Shown: positions 47,519 to 59,364 of the stretch, piece after piece
How the letters are laid out: the number at the start of each line of letters is the position of its first letter
Numbering within the stretch: position 1 is the stretch's first letter
Source of the DNA: Propionivibrio dicarboxylicus
Lineage (GTDB): Bacteria > Pseudomonadota > Gammaproteobacteria > Burkholderiales > Rhodocyclaceae
NCBI RefSeq assembly: GCF_900099695.1
Contig: NZ_FNCY01000002.1
Coordinates: 186,001 to 250,000 of the forward strand
Reading direction: 5' to 3'
DNA: 64,000 bases
The notes under the pieces: generated by a model
Seen by the model: the letters and a program-made list of their open reading frames with translations, nothing else
The model's database searches: none
What the model was told of the DNA's origin: nothing
Position numbers and translations under genes: made by a program

Positions 47519-48952
47519 CTACTCGCGGGCCGGCAAGCCGTCCCAGTCGCCGCCCAGCGCCTTGAACAGCGCCGCCGCCGCGACCAGGCGGCGACCGCTG
47601 ACATCGACGACGCTACGGTCGGCCGACAGCGCCGCCGTCTGGTTCGTCACGACATTCAGATAACTGACGGTGCCGGCCTGGTACTGGTTCTGCGTCAGCC
47701 GCAAGGCTTCGGCGGCAAAGCCCGCCGCTTCGCGCTGGACGCCGTCTTCCTCCGCGAGCACGCGCAGCGCCGCGAGATTGTCCTCGACCTCCTGGAAGGC
47801 CGTCAGCACGCTCTGACGGTACGTTGCCACCGTTTTGTCATAGGCAGCGAGGGCCTGTTCCTTCACCGCCGACCGGGCGCCGGCATCGAACAGCGTCAGC
47901 GCCAGCGCCGGGCCGAGCGACCAGAAACGGTTGGGTAGCGTCGTCAGTTCCGACAGGCTGGTCCCCTGATAACCACCGCTCGCGCTCAGCGTCAGCGCCG
48001 GGAAGAAGGCGGCCTGGGCAACGCCGATCTGGGCGTTGGCCGCCGCCGCCCGGCGTTCGGCACCGGCAACGTCGGGACGACGCTCCAGCAGGCGCGCCGG
48101 CAAGAGTTCCGGCAAGGCCGGCAGACGCGGCAGAGCGCCGGTCGGCGCGATCGAGAAATCGGCCGGCGCCTTGCCGACCAGCACGGCAATGGCATGTTCG
48201 TACTGCGCCCGCGCCACCTTGAGGTCGACGGCCTGCGCCTCGGTCGTGCGCAGTTGCAATTCTGCCTGCGCCACATCGATACGCCCGGCGACGCCAACCT
48301 CGAAACGGTTGCGCGTGATCTCGAGCGAGCGGCGATACCCCTGCGCGGTTTCTTCGAGCAAACGTCGCTGCGCATCGTTGACGCGCAACTGCAGGTAGTT
48401 CTGTACCAACGTCGCCTGCGCGCTCAGCTTGGCCGCCTGCAGGTCGGCGGCGCTGGCCGCGACGCTCGCCCGGTTCGCTTCGACGTTGCGCGAGATGCGC
48501 CCCCACACGTCCGCCTCCCAGCTTGAGGTCAGCGTCAGACGATCGGTGTTCTTGATCGGCGTCCCCGGCGATACCGTGCTGCCGCTCGTCGTCGTGCTCG
48601 ACACGCCCTGCGCGCGCGAGGCCGTGAAATTGCTGCCGAGCGTCGGAAACCACGCGGCGCGGGCGGCACCAAGCACGCCCTCGGCCTGGCGGAATTGCGC
48701 GGCGGCGGCGAGCACGTTCTGGTTGGAAAGATCGACCTGTTCGACCAGGGCGTTCAACTCGGCATCGCCGAAGCGCGCCCACCAGCGTCCGGTCGGCGCA
48801 TCGTCGGCCGGCTGCGCCGGTTTCCAGTCGCGCGATTCCTTGAAGGCGGCCGGCAGCGGCGCCTGCGGACGCACATAGTCAGGCCCGACGGCACAACCAC
48901 CGAGCAGGGCAAAAACGCAGGCGGCGATCAGGCAAGGCTTCGTTCTCATCAT
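47519..48952 (-). CDS. RND efflux outer membrane lipoprotein (NodT/OprM family)
   Basis: The roughly 477-residue outer-membrane channel has a lipoprotein signal and a lipobox LLGGC with the cysteine near residue 19, so it is lipid-anchored. The body has two OEP repeats with the NRFEVGVAGRIDVAQAEL and NQYQAGTVSYLNVV motifs. The start was chosen at the tandem ATG (48952) with GGAA upstream; the longer frame to 49006 would place residues before a signal peptide. It follows mdtC by 19 bases and completes the MdtABC pump. Confidence 0.92.
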   Translation of the reverse strand: MMRTKPCLIAACVFALLGGCAVGPDYVRPQAPLPAAFKESRDWKPAQPADDAPTGRWWARFGDAELNALVEQVDLSNQNVLAAAAQFRQAEGVLGAARAAWFPTLGSNFTASRAQGVSSTTTSGSTVSPGTPIKNTDRLTLTSSWEADVWGRISRNVEANRASVAASAADLQAAKLSAQATLVQNYLQLRVNDAQRRLLEETAQGYRRSLEITRNRFEVGVAGRIDVAQAELQLRTTEAQAVDLKVARAQYEHAIAVLVGKAPADFSIAPTGALPRLPALPELLPARLLERRPDVAGAERRAAAANAQIGVAQAAFFPALTLSASGGYQGTSLSELTTLPNRFWSLGPALALTLFDAGARSAVKEQALAAYDKTVATYRQSVLTAFQEVEDNLAALRVLAEEDGVQREAAGFAAEALRLTQNQYQAGTVSYLNVVTNQTAALSADRSVVDVSGRRLVAAAALFKALGGDWDGLPARE

Positions 48953-48971
48953 TGCGCATTCCATCCGAAAA

Positions 48972-51900
48972 TCATGGCAAAACCTCCGCCGCGGCCGAGG
49001 CGGCACGGCGGGCCAAGCGCGCGGCGCGGCGGCGTTCGCGCCACAGGCGCAGGCGGTCGAGCGAGAGATAGACGACCGGCGTCGTATAGAGCGTCAGCAA
49101 CTGGCTCAGGATCAGGCCGCCGACAATCGAAATACCCAGCGGCTGACGCATCTCGGCGCCGTCACCGCGTCCGAGCATCAAGGGCAAGGCCCCGAACAGC
49201 GCCGCCATCGTCGTCATCATGATCGGCCGGAAGCGAAGTAAACAGGCTTCGCGGATCGCGTCGCGCGGATCGAGGCCACGCTGGCGCTGCGCCTGGATGG
49301 CGAAGTCGATCATCATGATCGCGTTCTTCTTGACGATGCCGATCAGCAGGATGACGCCGATCAAGGCGATGATCGAGAAATCGGTCTTGAAAGCGAGCAG
49401 CGCGAGAATCGCGCCGACGCCGGCCGAGGGCAGCGTCGACAGGATCGTCAGCGGATGCACGAGGCTCTCGTAGAGCACGCCGAGCACGATATAGACGGCC
49501 AGCAACGCCGCCAGGATCAGGACCGGCTGGCTGCTGAGCGAGGCCTGGAAGACCTTGGCCGTGCCCTGGAACGAGCCGATCAGCGTCGCCGGCGCGCCAA
49601 GGCGCTGCATCGCCGTATCGATCGCCCGCGTCGCCTGCGACAAGGACACGCCAACCGGCAGATTGAAGGAAATCGTCGACGCGGCGAACTGCCCCTGGTG
49701 ATTGACGGCCAGCGGCGTCGAGGTCGTCTCCCAGCGCGCAAAAGCCTTGAGCGGCACCTGCACCGTTCCGCCGGCGGCGGTCGTGCCAACGACATAGACA
49801 TCCTTGAGACTTTCCTGACTCTGCCAGTATTCCGGCGCCGCCTCCATGACGACGCGATACTGATTGAGCGGGTGGTAGATCGTCGACACCTGGCGCTGGC
49901 CGAAGAGATCGTTGAGCGTCGCGTCGATCAGCCGCTGGTTGAGACCGAGCCGGGCGATCGCGTCGCGATCGACGACGAGGGAGGTCTGCAGGCCCTTGTC
50001 CTGCTGGTCGGTATTGACGTCGGCGAGTTCCTTCAACCCGCTCAGCGCCGCCCGTACGCGCGGCTCCCAGGTACGCAGCTCCTCGATGGTGTTGGCCTGC
50101 AAGGTAAACTGGTAGAGCGCGTTGGCCGCGCGGCCGCCGACACGGATGTCCTGGACCGGCTGCAGGAACAGGTTGGCGCCCGGCTCCTGCGCCAATTTGC
50201 GGCGCAGGCGGCCGATCACCTGGTCGGCCGAGACGTCGCGTTCCGAACGCGGCTTGAGCGAGACGAACATGAAGCCGGAATTGCGCTGGCCACCGCCGGT
50301 GAAGCCGATGACACGCTCGACCGCCGGATCGCTGCGCACGATGGCAATGAAACTGGCGAGCTTGTCGCGCATCGCCTGGAAGGAAATGCTCTGGTCGGCC
50401 TGGATGTTGCCAACGATGCCGCCGGTATCCTGCTGCGGGAAAAAGCCCTTCGGCACAATGCTGTAGAGATAGATGTTGAAGGCGATGGTGCCGAGCAACA
50501 GAAGCAGCATCAGGCGGCCGTGCGCCAGTGCCCAGTCGAGCGAACGGCGGTACCCGGAAAGCATGGCCGCGAAGAGGCGGCCGCTGCCGGCCGGAGCCTC
50601 CTTGGCCGCCGCGTTCCCGGCCGGCCCGCCACGCCGACGCAGCAGGCGTGCGCACATCATCGGCGTCGTCGTCAGCGAAATGACGAGCGAGATGAGGATC
50701 GCGGCCGACAGCGTGAAGGCGAATTCGCGGAAGAGGCGGCCGACGATGCCGCCCATCAGCAGGATCGGAATGAAGACGGCGATCAGCGACAGGCTCATCG
50801 ACAACACCGTGAAACCGACCTCGCGCGCGCCCTGCAGCGCCGCCTGGAAAGGTTCCATGCCGTCCTCGATATGGCGCGAGATGTTCTCGAGCACGACGAC
50901 GGCATCATCGACGACGAAGCCGGTGGCGATCGTCAGCGCCATCAATGACAGGTTGTTGAGGCTGAAGCCGGCGAGATACATGATGCCGAAGGTGCCGACC
51001 AGCGAGACCGGCACAGCGACGATCGGCACCAGCGCGGCGCGCGCGTTGCGCAGGAAGAGGAAGACGACGAGCACGACGAGCGCGATCGAAATCATCATCG
51101 TGCGCTCGACCTCGATGAGCGAGGCGCGGATCGTCGGCGTGCGGTCATTCGCCACCTCGAGATCGATCGTCGCCGGAATCGAGGCACGCAACTGCGGCAG
51201 CAGCGCCTTGACGGCATCGACGGTCTCGATGATGTTGGCGCCCGGCTGCCGGTTGATGATCAGCATGACCGCCGGCTTACCGTTGAAAAGGCCGGCGTTG
51301 CGCACGTCCTGCTCGGCATCCTCGACCTTGGCGACATCCGACAGGCGCACGGCGGCACCGTTGCGCCAGGAAACGACGAGCGGCATATAGTCGGCGGCCT
51401 TCATCGCCTGGTCGTTGGCGACGACCTGCCAGTGCCGGTCGCCCGATTCGAGCGCGCCCTTGGGCCGATTGGCGTTGGTCGCGACGATCGCCGCGCGCAG
51501 ATCCTCGACACCGATGCCGGCACGCGCCAGCACGCCCGGATTGACCTCGACGCGCACCGCCGGCAACGAACTGCCGCCGACGCTGACCTGCCCGACGCCT
51601 TTCACCTGCGCGATCTTCTGCGCCAGGATCGTCGACGCCGCGTCGTACATCTGGCCGCGCGTCATCGATTCCGACGTCATACCGAGGATGAGCACCGGCG
51701 CGTCAGCGGGATTGACCTTGCGATAGGTCGGATTGCTCGGCAGTCCCGTCGGCAGGAGGTTGCGCGCGGCGTTGAGCGCCGCCTGCACGTCGCGGGCAGC
51801 ACCGTTGATCTCGCGATCGAGGTCGAACTGCAGCGTGATGCGCGTCGAGCCGAGCGAACTCGTCGAGGTAATCTCGGTGACGCCGGCGATCGTGCCGAGC

Positions 51901-52109
51901 GACCGTTCGAGCGGCGTCGCCACCGTCGCCGCCATCGTTTCCGGACTCGCGCCGGGCAAGGACGCCTGCACCGAGATCGTCGGAAAATCGACCTGCGGCA
52001 AGGGCGAGACCGGCAACAGGCCGAAGGCCAGCGCACCGAACAGCGCAATGCCCACCGTCAGCAAGGTGGTGGCCACCGGGCGCCGGATGAAAGTCGTCGA
52101 GATGAACAT
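48972..52109 (-). CDS. mdtC: RND multidrug transporter subunit MdtC
   Basis: The 1045-residue inner-membrane proton-driven pump has twelve helices and two large periplasmic loops. The proton relay is visible in helix 4 as [12 protein letters not shown]. It is the second of two adjacent RND genes, as in E. coli mdtB-mdtC, where the two form a mixed trimer exporting bile salts and novobiocin-like compounds. Its start is 6 bases after the mdtB stop. Confidence 0.9.
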   Translation of the reverse strand: MFISTTFIRRPVATTLLTVGIALFGALAFGLLPVSPLPQVDFPTISVQASLPGASPETMAATVATPLERSLGTIAGVTEITSTSSLGSTRITLQFDLDREINGAARDVQAALNAARNLLPTGLPSNPTYRKVNPADAPVLILGMTSESMTRGQMYDAASTILAQKIAQVKGVGQVSVGGSSLPAVRVEVNPGVLARAGIGVEDLRAAIVATNANRPKGALESGDRHWQVVANDQAMKAADYMPLVVSWRNGAAVRLSDVAKVEDAEQDVRNAGLFNGKPAVMLIINRQPGANIIETVDAVKALLPQLRASIPATIDLEVANDRTPTIRASLIEVERTMMISIALVVLVVFLFLRNARAALVPIVAVPVSLVGTFGIMYLAGFSLNNLSLMALTIATGFVVDDAVVVLENISRHIEDGMEPFQAALQGAREVGFTVLSMSLSLIAVFIPILLMGGIVGRLFREFAFTLSAAILISLVISLTTTPMMCARLLRRRGGPAGNAAAKEAPAGSGRLFAAMLSGYRRSLDWALAHGRLMLLLLLGTIAFNIYLYSIVPKGFFPQQDTGGIVGNIQADQSISFQAMRDKLASFIAIVRSDPAVERVIGFTGGGQRNSGFMFVSLKPRSERDVSADQVIGRLRRKLAQEPGANLFLQPVQDIRVGGRAANALYQFTLQANTIEELRTWEPRVRAALSGLKELADVNTDQQDKGLQTSLVVDRDAIARLGLNQRLIDATLNDLFGQRQVSTIYHPLNQYRVVMEAAPEYWQSQESLKDVYVVGTTAAGGTVQVPLKAFARWETTSTPLAVNHQGQFAASTISFNLPVGVSLSQATRAIDTAMQRLGAPATLIGSFQGTAKVFQASLSSQPVLILAALLAVYIVLGVLYESLVHPLTILSTLPSAGVGAILALLAFKTDFSIIALIGVILLIGIVKKNAIMMIDFAIQAQRQRGLDPRDAIREACLLRFRPIMMTTMAALFGALPLMLGRGDGAEMRQPLGISIVGGLILSQLLTLYTTPVVYLSLDRLRLWRERRRAARLARRAASAAAEVLP

Positions 52110-52115
52110 CGCCGT

Positions 52116-55100
52116 TCAGTGCGCCGAATCGACGTCTTCGAGAGCGTCGTCAGAAACGAAACGGCTGTGGATGCGACGACCGAAACGCCGCGCCAGCCGA
52201 TCGAAGGCGAGATAGATGACCGGTGTCGTGAAGAGCGTCAGCACCTGGCTGACGATCAGGCCGCCGACCATGGTGAGACCAAGCGGATGCCGCAATTCGG
52301 CGCCAACGCCGGTGCCGAGCATCAGCGGCAAGGCGCCGAGCAGCGCCGCCATCGTCGTCATCAGGATCGGCCGGAAGCGCAACAGACAGGCCTCGAAGAT
52401 CGCCTCGCGCGGCGTCTTGTCCTGCTCGCGTTCGGCTTCGAGCGCGAAGTCGATCATCATGATCGCATTCTTCTTGACGATGCCGATCAAGAGGATGATG
52501 CCGATGATCGCAACGATGTCGATGTCGGCACCGGCCAGAAGCAGCGCCAGCAAGGCGCCGACGCCGGCCGAGGGCAGCGTCGACAGGATCGTCACCGGAT
52601 GCACGTAGCTCTCGTACAGCACGCCGAGCACGATGTACATGACGACGATCGCCGCGAGGATCAGCAGCAGCGTATGGTCGAGCGAAGCCTGGAAGGCCTT
52701 GGCCGCCCCCTGGAAAGCGGTCTGCACGCTGGCCGGCGGATCGAGTTCCTGCTGCGCCGCCATGATCGCCTTGACGGCATGGCCGAGCGAGACGCCGGGC
52801 GCCAGGTTGAACGACAGCGTCGCCGCCGGGAACTGGCCGATGTGATTGACCGACAGCGGCATTGTCCGTTCGGAAATCCGTGCGATCGCCGAGAGCGGCA
52901 CCGGCACGGCCGATCCGCTCGTCGTCGAGACGAGATAGAGATCGGCCAGCGACAGCGGATTCTGCTTGAATTCCGGCTTGACCTCGAGGACGACGCGATA
53001 GAGGTTCGACTGCGTGAAGATCGTCGACGCGATGCGCTGCCCGAACGCGTTGTAGAGCAGATTGTCGATCGCCGAGACACTGATGCCGAGCCGGCTGGCG
53101 CTGGCGCGATCGATGTCGACGTAGGCCTGCAGACCCTTGTCCTGCACGTCGCTGGCGACGTCGACGAGTTCCGGCAGGCGGCGCAGACGCTCAAGCAGCT
53201 TCGGCACCCAGACGGCAAGCTCGTCGGGATTGGCGTCCTCGACGCTGTACTGGTACTGCGTGCGGCTGACACGGTTCTCGATCGTCAGGTCCTGCACCGG
53301 CTGCAGATAGACGGAGATGCCAGCCACCCCGGCGAGCCTCGGTTGCAGGCGCCGGATGATGGCACTGGCATCGGCGTCGCGTTGCGCTTTCGGCTTCAGG
53401 TTGATGAGCAGGCGACCGCTGTTGAGCGTGGCATTGGCGCCATCGACGCCGATGAAGGACGACAGGCTATCGACGGCCGGATCGGCAAGCAGCGCATCGA
53501 CGACCGCCTGCTGCCGTTCGGCCATCGCCGGGAACGAGATCGACTGCGGCGCCTCGGTCACGCCCTGAATGACGCCGGTATCCTGGACGGGGAAGAAACC
53601 CTTGGGCACGACGAGGTAGAGCAACACGGTCAACGCCAGCGTGGCGAAAGCGACGAAGAGCGTCGCCGCCTGGCGGTCGAGCACCCAGGCCAGCACCTTG
53701 CCATAGCCGGCGATGATCGCGTCGAAGACCGCGCCGCTCCAGCGGAAGAAGCGGCCCTGCTCGGCTTCCGGCGTGTGATGCAGGAGGCGTGCGCACATCA
53801 TCGGCGTCAGCGTCAGCGAGACGGCCGCCGAAATCAGGATCGCCACCGCCAGCGTGATGGCGAATTCGCGGAAGAGGCGACCGACGACTTCGCTCATGAA
53901 CAGCAGCGGAATCAGCACGGCGATCAGCGAGACCGTCAGCGAAATGATCGTGAAGCCGATCTGCTGCGCCCCCTTGAGCGCCGCCTGCAACGGCGACTCG
54001 CCCTCCTCGACGTAGCGGGCGATATTCTCGATCATGACGATCGCATCATCGACGACGAAGCCGGTGGCGATCGTCAGTGCCATCAGCGTCAGGTTGTTGA
54101 TCGAGAAGCCGGCGAGGTGCATGACGCCGAAGGTACCGACCAGCGACAGCGGCACGGCGACGCTCGGGATGATCGTCGCCGGCACGTTGCGCAGGAAAAC
54201 GAAGATGACCATGACGACCAGCGCGATCGAGAGCAGCAGTTCGAAGCGCACGTCGTCGATCGAGGCGCGGATCGTCGTCGTCCGGTCGGTCAGGACGCGC
54301 ACGTCGACCGACGGCGGCAGCGCCGCCTGCAGCTGCGGCAGCAGGCGCTTGATGCGATCCACCGTCTCGATGACATTGGCACCGGGCTGGCGCTGGATGT
54401 TGAGCACGATCGCCGGCTGCTGCCGGCCGCCGACCGCCGCCCAGGCGGCCAGGCGGGCATTCTCGGCGCCATCGACGACGTCGGCGACATCGGCGACACG
54501 GATCGGCGCGCCGTTGCGCCAGGCGATCACCAGTTGCCGGTATTCGTCGGCCGAGCGCAACTGATCGTTGGCATCGATCGTCGAGGCGCGCGTCGGGCCG
54601 TCGAAGCTGCCCTTGGCCGAATTGACGTTGGCGGCGGCGATCGCCGTGCGCAGGTCCTCGAGATTGAGCCCGTTGGCGGCAAGCGCCTTGGGATTCGCCT
54701 GCAGCCGCACGGCCGGACGCTGTCCGCCGGCGAGGCTGACGAGACCGACACCGGGCAGCTGCGACAACTTCTGCGCCAGCCGCGTATCGACGAGATCCTC
54801 GACCTTCGGCAGCGGCAGCGTCTGCGAGCTGATCGCCAGCGCCATGACCGGCGTGTCGGCCGGATTGACCTTGCTGTAGATCGGCGGCATCGGCAGGTCG
54901 GTCGGCAGGAAGGAATTGGCCGCGTTGATCGCCGCCTGCACCTGCTGCTCGGCCACGTCGAGGCTGACCTCAAGCGTGAACTGAAGCGTGATCACCGAGG
55001 CACCGCCCGAACTCGTCGATGACATCTGGTTGAGGCCGGGCATCTGCCCGAACTGGCGTTCGAGCGGCGCGGTAATTGAAGAGGTCATGACATCCGGACT

Positions 55101-55262
55101 GGCGCCCGGATACAGCGTCGTCACCTGGATCGTCGGATAGTCGACCTCGGGCAGCGCCGACACCGGCAGGAAGCGGTAGGCCAAGAGGCCGGCCAACAGA
55201 ATGGCCAGCATCAGCAGCGAGGTCGCGACCGGCCGCAGGATAAACTGACGCGAAGGATTCAT
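52116..55262 (-). CDS. mdtB: RND multidrug transporter subunit MdtB
   Basis: The 1048-residue RND pump subunit has twelve helices and conserved helix-4 acidic residues ([12 protein letters not shown]). It begins with the family [17 protein letters not shown] sequence. It resembles MdtC along its length but is clearly distinct, consistent with the MdtB2-MdtC mixed trimer. The ATG overlaps the mdtA stop by four bases. Confidence 0.9.
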   Translation of the reverse strand: MNPSRQFILRPVATSLLMLAILLAGLLAYRFLPVSALPEVDYPTIQVTTLYPGASPDVMTSSITAPLERQFGQMPGLNQMSSTSSGGASVITLQFTLEVSLDVAEQQVQAAINAANSFLPTDLPMPPIYSKVNPADTPVMALAISSQTLPLPKVEDLVDTRLAQKLSQLPGVGLVSLAGGQRPAVRLQANPKALAANGLNLEDLRTAIAAANVNSAKGSFDGPTRASTIDANDQLRSADEYRQLVIAWRNGAPIRVADVADVVDGAENARLAAWAAVGGRQQPAIVLNIQRQPGANVIETVDRIKRLLPQLQAALPPSVDVRVLTDRTTTIRASIDDVRFELLLSIALVVMVIFVFLRNVPATIIPSVAVPLSLVGTFGVMHLAGFSINNLTLMALTIATGFVVDDAIVMIENIARYVEEGESPLQAALKGAQQIGFTIISLTVSLIAVLIPLLFMSEVVGRLFREFAITLAVAILISAAVSLTLTPMMCARLLHHTPEAEQGRFFRWSGAVFDAIIAGYGKVLAWVLDRQAATLFVAFATLALTVLLYLVVPKGFFPVQDTGVIQGVTEAPQSISFPAMAERQQAVVDALLADPAVDSLSSFIGVDGANATLNSGRLLINLKPKAQRDADASAIIRRLQPRLAGVAGISVYLQPVQDLTIENRVSRTQYQYSVEDANPDELAVWVPKLLERLRRLPELVDVASDVQDKGLQAYVDIDRASASRLGISVSAIDNLLYNAFGQRIASTIFTQSNLYRVVLEVKPEFKQNPLSLADLYLVSTTSGSAVPVPLSAIARISERTMPLSVNHIGQFPAATLSFNLAPGVSLGHAVKAIMAAQQELDPPASVQTAFQGAAKAFQASLDHTLLLILAAIVVMYIVLGVLYESYVHPVTILSTLPSAGVGALLALLLAGADIDIVAIIGIILLIGIVKKNAIMMIDFALEAEREQDKTPREAIFEACLLRFRPILMTTMAALLGALPLMLGTGVGAELRHPLGLTMVGGLIVSQVLTLFTTPVIYLAFDRLARRFGRRIHSRFVSDDALEDVDSAH

Positions 55263-56617
55263 TCGCGGCCCTTGGCGTCCGCCGGCGCGGCTTTCGTCGC
55301 GGCCGAATCCGGGGCGCGGCGTTCGCTCCCCTCGGCCGGCGCGCCCTCCGGCGGCCGTTTGCCTTCGCCACGACGCGCACCGCCCCGCTCACCCGCCGGC
55401 TTGCCACTCGCCCCACCCACCTGGCGCGACTCGGGCGTCATGATCTCGACCTTGGCATCCTGGCGCAGCTTGTCGGCGCCATCGACGACGACCTGCTCGC
55501 CCGGCGCCAGGCCCTTCTCGATGGCAACGACGTTGGCATTGCCGGCGCCGAGCGTCACCGGCCGCACGGCCACCTTCTTCTCGGCGGGGTCGATGACATA
55601 GACGAAGGTCCCCGGCGTCCCGCGCTGCACGGCGGCAACCGGCACCAGCGTCGCGCCGCGACGGGTGTCGACGCGCAATGCGGCGTTGACGAACTGGTTG
55701 GGGAAGAGCGCCTGATCGTCGTTGGCGAACTCGGCCTTGAGCTTGACCGTGCCGGTCGTCGTGTCGATCTGGTTATCGACCGAGGCGAGCTTGCCGACCG
55801 CCAGCCGCGTCTTGTTCTCGCGATCCCAGGCCTCGACCTGCAGGGTCTCGCCGGCGTTGATGCGCTGCAGCACCGCCCCGAGGCTGTCGGCCGGAATCGA
55901 GAAGACCAACAGGATCGGCTGCGTCTGGGTGATGACGACGATGCCGGTGGTATCGCTGGCCTTGACCATGTTGCCGAGATCGACCTGGCGCAGGCCGAGC
56001 CGGCCGGAGATCGGCGCGGTGATGCGGGTGAAATCGAGTTGCAGCCGCGCCGTGTTGAGGTTGCCCTGATCGGCGAGCACGGTGCCGCGATACTGTTTGA
56101 CGAGCGCTTCCTGCGCATCGAACTGCTGGCGCGCGATCGAATCCTTTTCGAGCAGCGCGCGGTAGCGCTCGAGGTCGATCAGCGCATTGGCGAGCAGCGC
56201 GTGATCGCGCACCAACTGGCCGTTGACCTGTTCGAGCACCGCCTGGAAGGGACGCGGATCGATCTCGGCAAGCAGTTCGCCGGCCTTGACGATCTGCCCC
56301 TCGTGAAAAGCGATGCGCACCAGTTGGCCATCGACGCGCGGCTTGACCACGGTGGTGTTGCGCGCCGTCACGGTGCCGAGCGCGTTGACGATGACATCGA
56401 TATCGCCGCGCACCGCCTCGGCCGCCATCACCGGCACCGCACGGCCATCCATGCCGCGCCGACCGCCGGGGCCACCGGGGCCGCCCGGCCCACCCGATCC
56501 GCTCACCGCCGCGCCAGGCGCGCCGGCTTGCCACGGCAGACCATACAGTCCGTAATAGGCGGCGGCACCTGCCACCAGCAGGACACCCGACAGCGCCCAG
56601 ACGGTTTTCTTCTTCAT
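55259..56617 (-). CDS. mdtA: RND periplasmic adaptor MdtA
   Basis: The 452-residue membrane-fusion protein has an N-terminal anchor (residues 6-25), a glycine-rich flexible linker (about 35-55, GPGG repeats), lipoyl domain halves, a helical hairpin (about 120-185), a beta barrel and a membrane-proximal domain. The C terminus (about 400-452) is a disordered Gly/Arg/Ala/Glu/Pro tail. The ATG at 56617 ([11 protein letters not shown] start) is preferred over a frame reaching 56662. It is the first gene of the mdtABC-outer membrane lipoprotein operon. Confidence 0.9.
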   Translation of the reverse strand: MKKKTVWALSGVLLVAGAAAYYGLYGLPWQAGAPGAAVSGSGGPGGPGGPGGRRGMDGRAVPVMAAEAVRGDIDVIVNALGTVTARNTTVVKPRVDGQLVRIAFHEGQIVKAGELLAEIDPRPFQAVLEQVNGQLVRDHALLANALIDLERYRALLEKDSIARQQFDAQEALVKQYRGTVLADQGNLNTARLQLDFTRITAPISGRLGLRQVDLGNMVKASDTTGIVVITQTQPILLVFSIPADSLGAVLQRINAGETLQVEAWDRENKTRLAVGKLASVDNQIDTTTGTVKLKAEFANDDQALFPNQFVNAALRVDTRRGATLVPVAAVQRGTPGTFVYVIDPAEKKVAVRPVTLGAGNANVVAIEKGLAPGEQVVVDGADKLRQDAKVEIMTPESRQVGGASGKPAGERGGARRGEGKRPPEGAPAEGSERRAPDSAATKAAPADAKGRE

Positions 56618-56824
56618 GTCTACAGTCCCAGACAATCCCGTCCGATTCGCACGGCATACCAACGGGGCATACCTGAACGGCGCGAAAATACCGGGCGGTC
56701 AACAGAGTGCCACTATAGCAAACGCAACGGCACCGGTTACCGGAGTGGAATATTTTGCAACGATTGCGCCCGGCGCCCGTCACGCCGCGAGACAGCGGGA
56801 CAGGCGCCCCGGGTGCCCCCCGGA

Positions 56825-57595
56825 CTACAGCAGTTCCGGAATCGTCACCAGCGAATAGCCGGCCCGACGCAGGCCGTCGCGGATCGCCTCGGCCACGGCC
56901 ACCGCTTCCTCGTTGTCGCCATGCACGCAGATGCTCTGCGGATTGACCGGAATGCGCTTGCCGGTAATCGAGATCAGCGCCCGCTCCTCGACCATGCGCA
57001 TGACATGGGCAAGGCTCGCCTCGGCGCCGTGGACCATCGCCCCCGGCTGGCTGCGTGGCACGAGATTGCCGTCGTCGAGATAGGCGCGGTCGGCGAAGAT
57101 CTCTTCGACGATGGTCAGCCCGAGCGCCTGTCCGGCCAAGGCCATCTGCGAGGCCGCCGGCGCCAGCAGAATCAGCGACGGGTCGAGCCGATGCACGGCG
57201 CGCGCGACGGCATCGGCAACCTTGCGGTCGGCGCTGGCGATATTGGACAGCGCGCCATGCGGCTTGACGTGGGTCACGCGCGTCCCTTGCGCCCGCGCGC
57301 AGGCATCGAGCGCGCCGATCTGGTAAATCAGCATGGCTTCGAGTTCCGGCGCCGGAATGTCCATGCGCCGCCGGCCGAAACCCTGCAGGTCGGGGAAGGA
57401 CGGATGCGCGCCGATGCTGACGCCGTTTTCCCGGGCGCGCGTCACCGTCTTGATCATCACCAGCGGATCGCCGGCGTGATAACCGCAGGCGACGTTGGCC
57501 GAATTGACCGTGCGCAGCATCGCGTCGTCGCCCGCCATTTCCCAGGCGCCGAAACTTTCGCCCAGGTCCGAATTGAGGTTCAACTTGATTGTCAT
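56825..57595 (-). CDS. pxpA: 5-oxoprolinase subunit PxpA (LamB/YcsF family)
   Basis: The 256-residue soluble protein of the LamB/YcsF family has LNSDLGESFGAW, ANVACGYHAGDP and the C-terminal ICVHGDN motifs, which hold the metal/substrate-binding residues. With PxpB and PxpC it forms the ATP-dependent prokaryotic 5-oxoprolinase that opens pyroglutamate to glutamate. AAGGAG lies six bases upstream of the ATG at 57595. It is the last gene of the TRAP-pxp operon. Confidence 0.95.
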   Translation of the reverse strand: MTIKLNLNSDLGESFGAWEMAGDDAMLRTVNSANVACGYHAGDPLVMIKTVTRARENGVSIGAHPSFPDLQGFGRRRMDIPAPELEAMLIYQIGALDACARAQGTRVTHVKPHGALSNIASADRKVADAVARAVHRLDPSLILLAPAASQMALAGQALGLTIVEEIFADRAYLDDGNLVPRSQPGAMVHGAEASLAHVMRMVEERALISITGKRIPVNPQSICVHGDNEEAVAVAEAIRDGLRRAGYSLVTIPELL

Positions 57596-57656
57596 TGCCA
57601 TCTCCTTGCCGGGAAAATGTGGCGGCGGTCCGACGACCGCCGCCATCGAACAGTCT

Positions 57657-58589
57657 CTAGCCGAGGTCGCCGACCCACGCCTGCCAGCGTGCCGCCAGTT
57701 CCGCCCGCGCCGCCGCGGCCTGCGCCGCATCGACCGCCGCGAAGCGGATCGCCTCGCCCGGCCGCAACTGCGCGAGCCGGGGCAGGTCGGCCGAAATCAC
57801 CGTGGCGATCTTCGGATAACCGCCAACGGTCTGGCAGTCGGCCAACAGGATGATCGGCTGGCCGTTGGCCGGCACCTGGATCACGCCCGGCGTGACGCCG
57901 TCCGAGACGATATCGGCGGCCGCCGGACTGCGATGCACCAGCGCCTTTCCTTCCAGACGCAGGCCCATGCGGTCGCTTTGCGGCGTGACGCGATACTCGC
58001 CGGCAAGAAAATCCTCAAGCGCCGCCGGCGTGAAATGATCGTCCTGCGGCCCGAGCATGACGCGAACCAGCCCGCTACCCGCCGACCAAGGCGCAGCAGC
58101 GCGCTCCGGCCCGGAGGCCACATCGCACGGAATCTGCAGCCCGAAGCTGATCGCCGAACCGATCTCGGCGCGCAGGTAAGTCGAACGACTGCCGAGTTGC
58201 AGCAGCGTCGCGAAACCGCCCGAGACCGCGAGATACGCCGTCCCGCCCGGCTGGAAGCCGACCTGCAACTCGTCGCCGGCATCGAGCGTCACACTCTGCC
58301 AGGGCAAGACCTCGGTCTCGTCGCCCTCGGCGCTGACGCGCGTCGCCGTCGCCTCACCGGCCAAGGCGAAACGCAGGGGCCCGCTCAACACCGCCAGCGA
58401 CGGCCCGGCCGCGCGGATTTCGATACAGGCGCAGTCGGCGTCATTGCCGACCAGCGCATTGGCGCAGCGCGCCAGCCAGGGATCGAGACAGCCCGACACG
58501 GCGATCCCCATGTGGCGGAAGCCGATCCGTCCGAGATCCTGGAGACTGTTGGCGATGCCGGCGTTGACCACTTCGACAAGCCCGTTCAT
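57657..58589 (-). CDS. pxpC: 5-oxoprolinase subunit PxpC
   Basis: The 310-residue protein is of the biotin-dependent carboxyltransferase-like (KipA/AHS2) family and has NSLQDLGRIGFRHMGI, GGFQ-type loop FQPGGTAYLAVSGG, DRMGLRLEG and QTVGGYPKIATVI motifs. It is a catalytic partner of PxpB, and no biotin chemistry is implied. The ATG at 58589 overlaps the pxpB stop by four bases; a frame to 58688 lies inside pxpB and was rejected. Confidence 0.95.
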   Translation of the reverse strand: MNGLVEVVNAGIANSLQDLGRIGFRHMGIAVSGCLDPWLARCANALVGNDADCACIEIRAAGPSLAVLSGPLRFALAGEATATRVSAEGDETEVLPWQSVTLDAGDELQVGFQPGGTAYLAVSGGFATLLQLGSRSTYLRAEIGSAISFGLQIPCDVASGPERAAAPWSAGSGLVRVMLGPQDDHFTPAALEDFLAGEYRVTPQSDRMGLRLEGKALVHRSPAAADIVSDGVTPGVIQVPANGQPIILLADCQTVGGYPKIATVISADLPRLAQLRPGEAIRFAAVDAAQAAAARAELAARWQAWVGDLG

Positions 58590-59356
58590 GGCCGTCCCTC
58601 CTGCACCAGCAGACTGTCGCGCGCGATCTCGCCGCGCTGCGCCGCCGCTTCCATGGCATCGAACTCGGCCCGGTCGATCGCCCGCCACATCACCCGGTCA
58701 CCCGAGGCGAGCAGCGCGGGCGCCGTCTCGTCGGCCGCCGAGAACATCGGCATCGGCGTGCGCCCGAGCAGGCGCCAGCCGCCGGGACTTTCCCAGGGAT
58801 AGACAGCGCACATCGATCCGGCCACCGCCACCGAACGCGCCGGCACCGCCTTGCGCGGCGAGGCGAGACGCGGCATCTCGAGTTCGGCCGGCAGCCCGCC
58901 CATGTAGGGAAAACCGGGCATGAAGCCGATCATGTACACCTCGAAGCAGGTGCTCGTCATTTTCTCGATCACGGCCGCGCGCGTCAGGCCCTTGGTGGCG
59001 GCCAAGTCATTGAGGTCCGGCGCCAGGTCGTCGTCGAAGCACACCGGGATGCACCAGCGGCGCCCTTCGCGGCGCACCGCGCCGGCAGACTGCGCCAGCG
59101 CCACCAACGTGCGCCCGAGCGCTTCGCCGTCGCCCCGCTGCGGATCGTAATGCACCGTCAGCGAACGGTAGGTCGGCACGACGTCGACCACCGCGCCGCA
59201 CTCGCCGCGGCCCCGCGCCGTTTCGAGCGCATCGAGCAGGCCGATGACGCGGGCATGCAGCGCCGGGTCGATGCGATCGCCGAACTCCACCGTCCAGGCG
59301 GTGTCCCCAAGCGGCAGCAGGCGCACGGCCTTTTCCTGCGACATCTCGCTGGTCAT
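58586..59356 (-). CDS. pxpB: 5-oxoprolinase subunit PxpB (KipI family)
   Basis: The 256-residue protein of the KipI/AHS1 family contains a cyclophilin-like fold. Motifs are LLPLGDTAWTVEFGD at the start, CFEVYMIGFMPGFPYMGGLP in the middle and TPAGSVAVAG- and WESPGGW-type loops later (here PARSVAVAGSM and YPWESPGGW). GAGG lies six bases before the ATG at 59356; a GTG at 59368 is a weaker alternative that overlaps the end of the TRAP permease gene. It couples the transporter genes to the enzyme genes. Confidence 0.95.
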   Translation of the reverse strand: MTSEMSQEKAVRLLPLGDTAWTVEFGDRIDPALHARVIGLLDALETARGRGECGAVVDVVPTYRSLTVHYDPQRGDGEALGRTLVALAQSAGAVRREGRRWCIPVCFDDDLAPDLNDLAATKGLTRAAVIEKMTSTCFEVYMIGFMPGFPYMGGLPAELEMPRLASPRKAVPARSVAVAGSMCAVYPWESPGGWRLLGRTPMPMFSAADETAPALLASGDRVMWRAIDRAEFDAMEAAAQRGEIARDSLLVQEGRP

Positions 59357-59364
59357 GACGGTCC

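Noticed and set aside
51432..55022. A 1196-codon open frame on the plus strand opposite mdtB/mdtC
   Set aside because: It is rich in Arg, Asp, His and Gln, lacks any domain, and lies exactly opposite clear RND pump genes. It is an antisense shadow of GC-rich codons.
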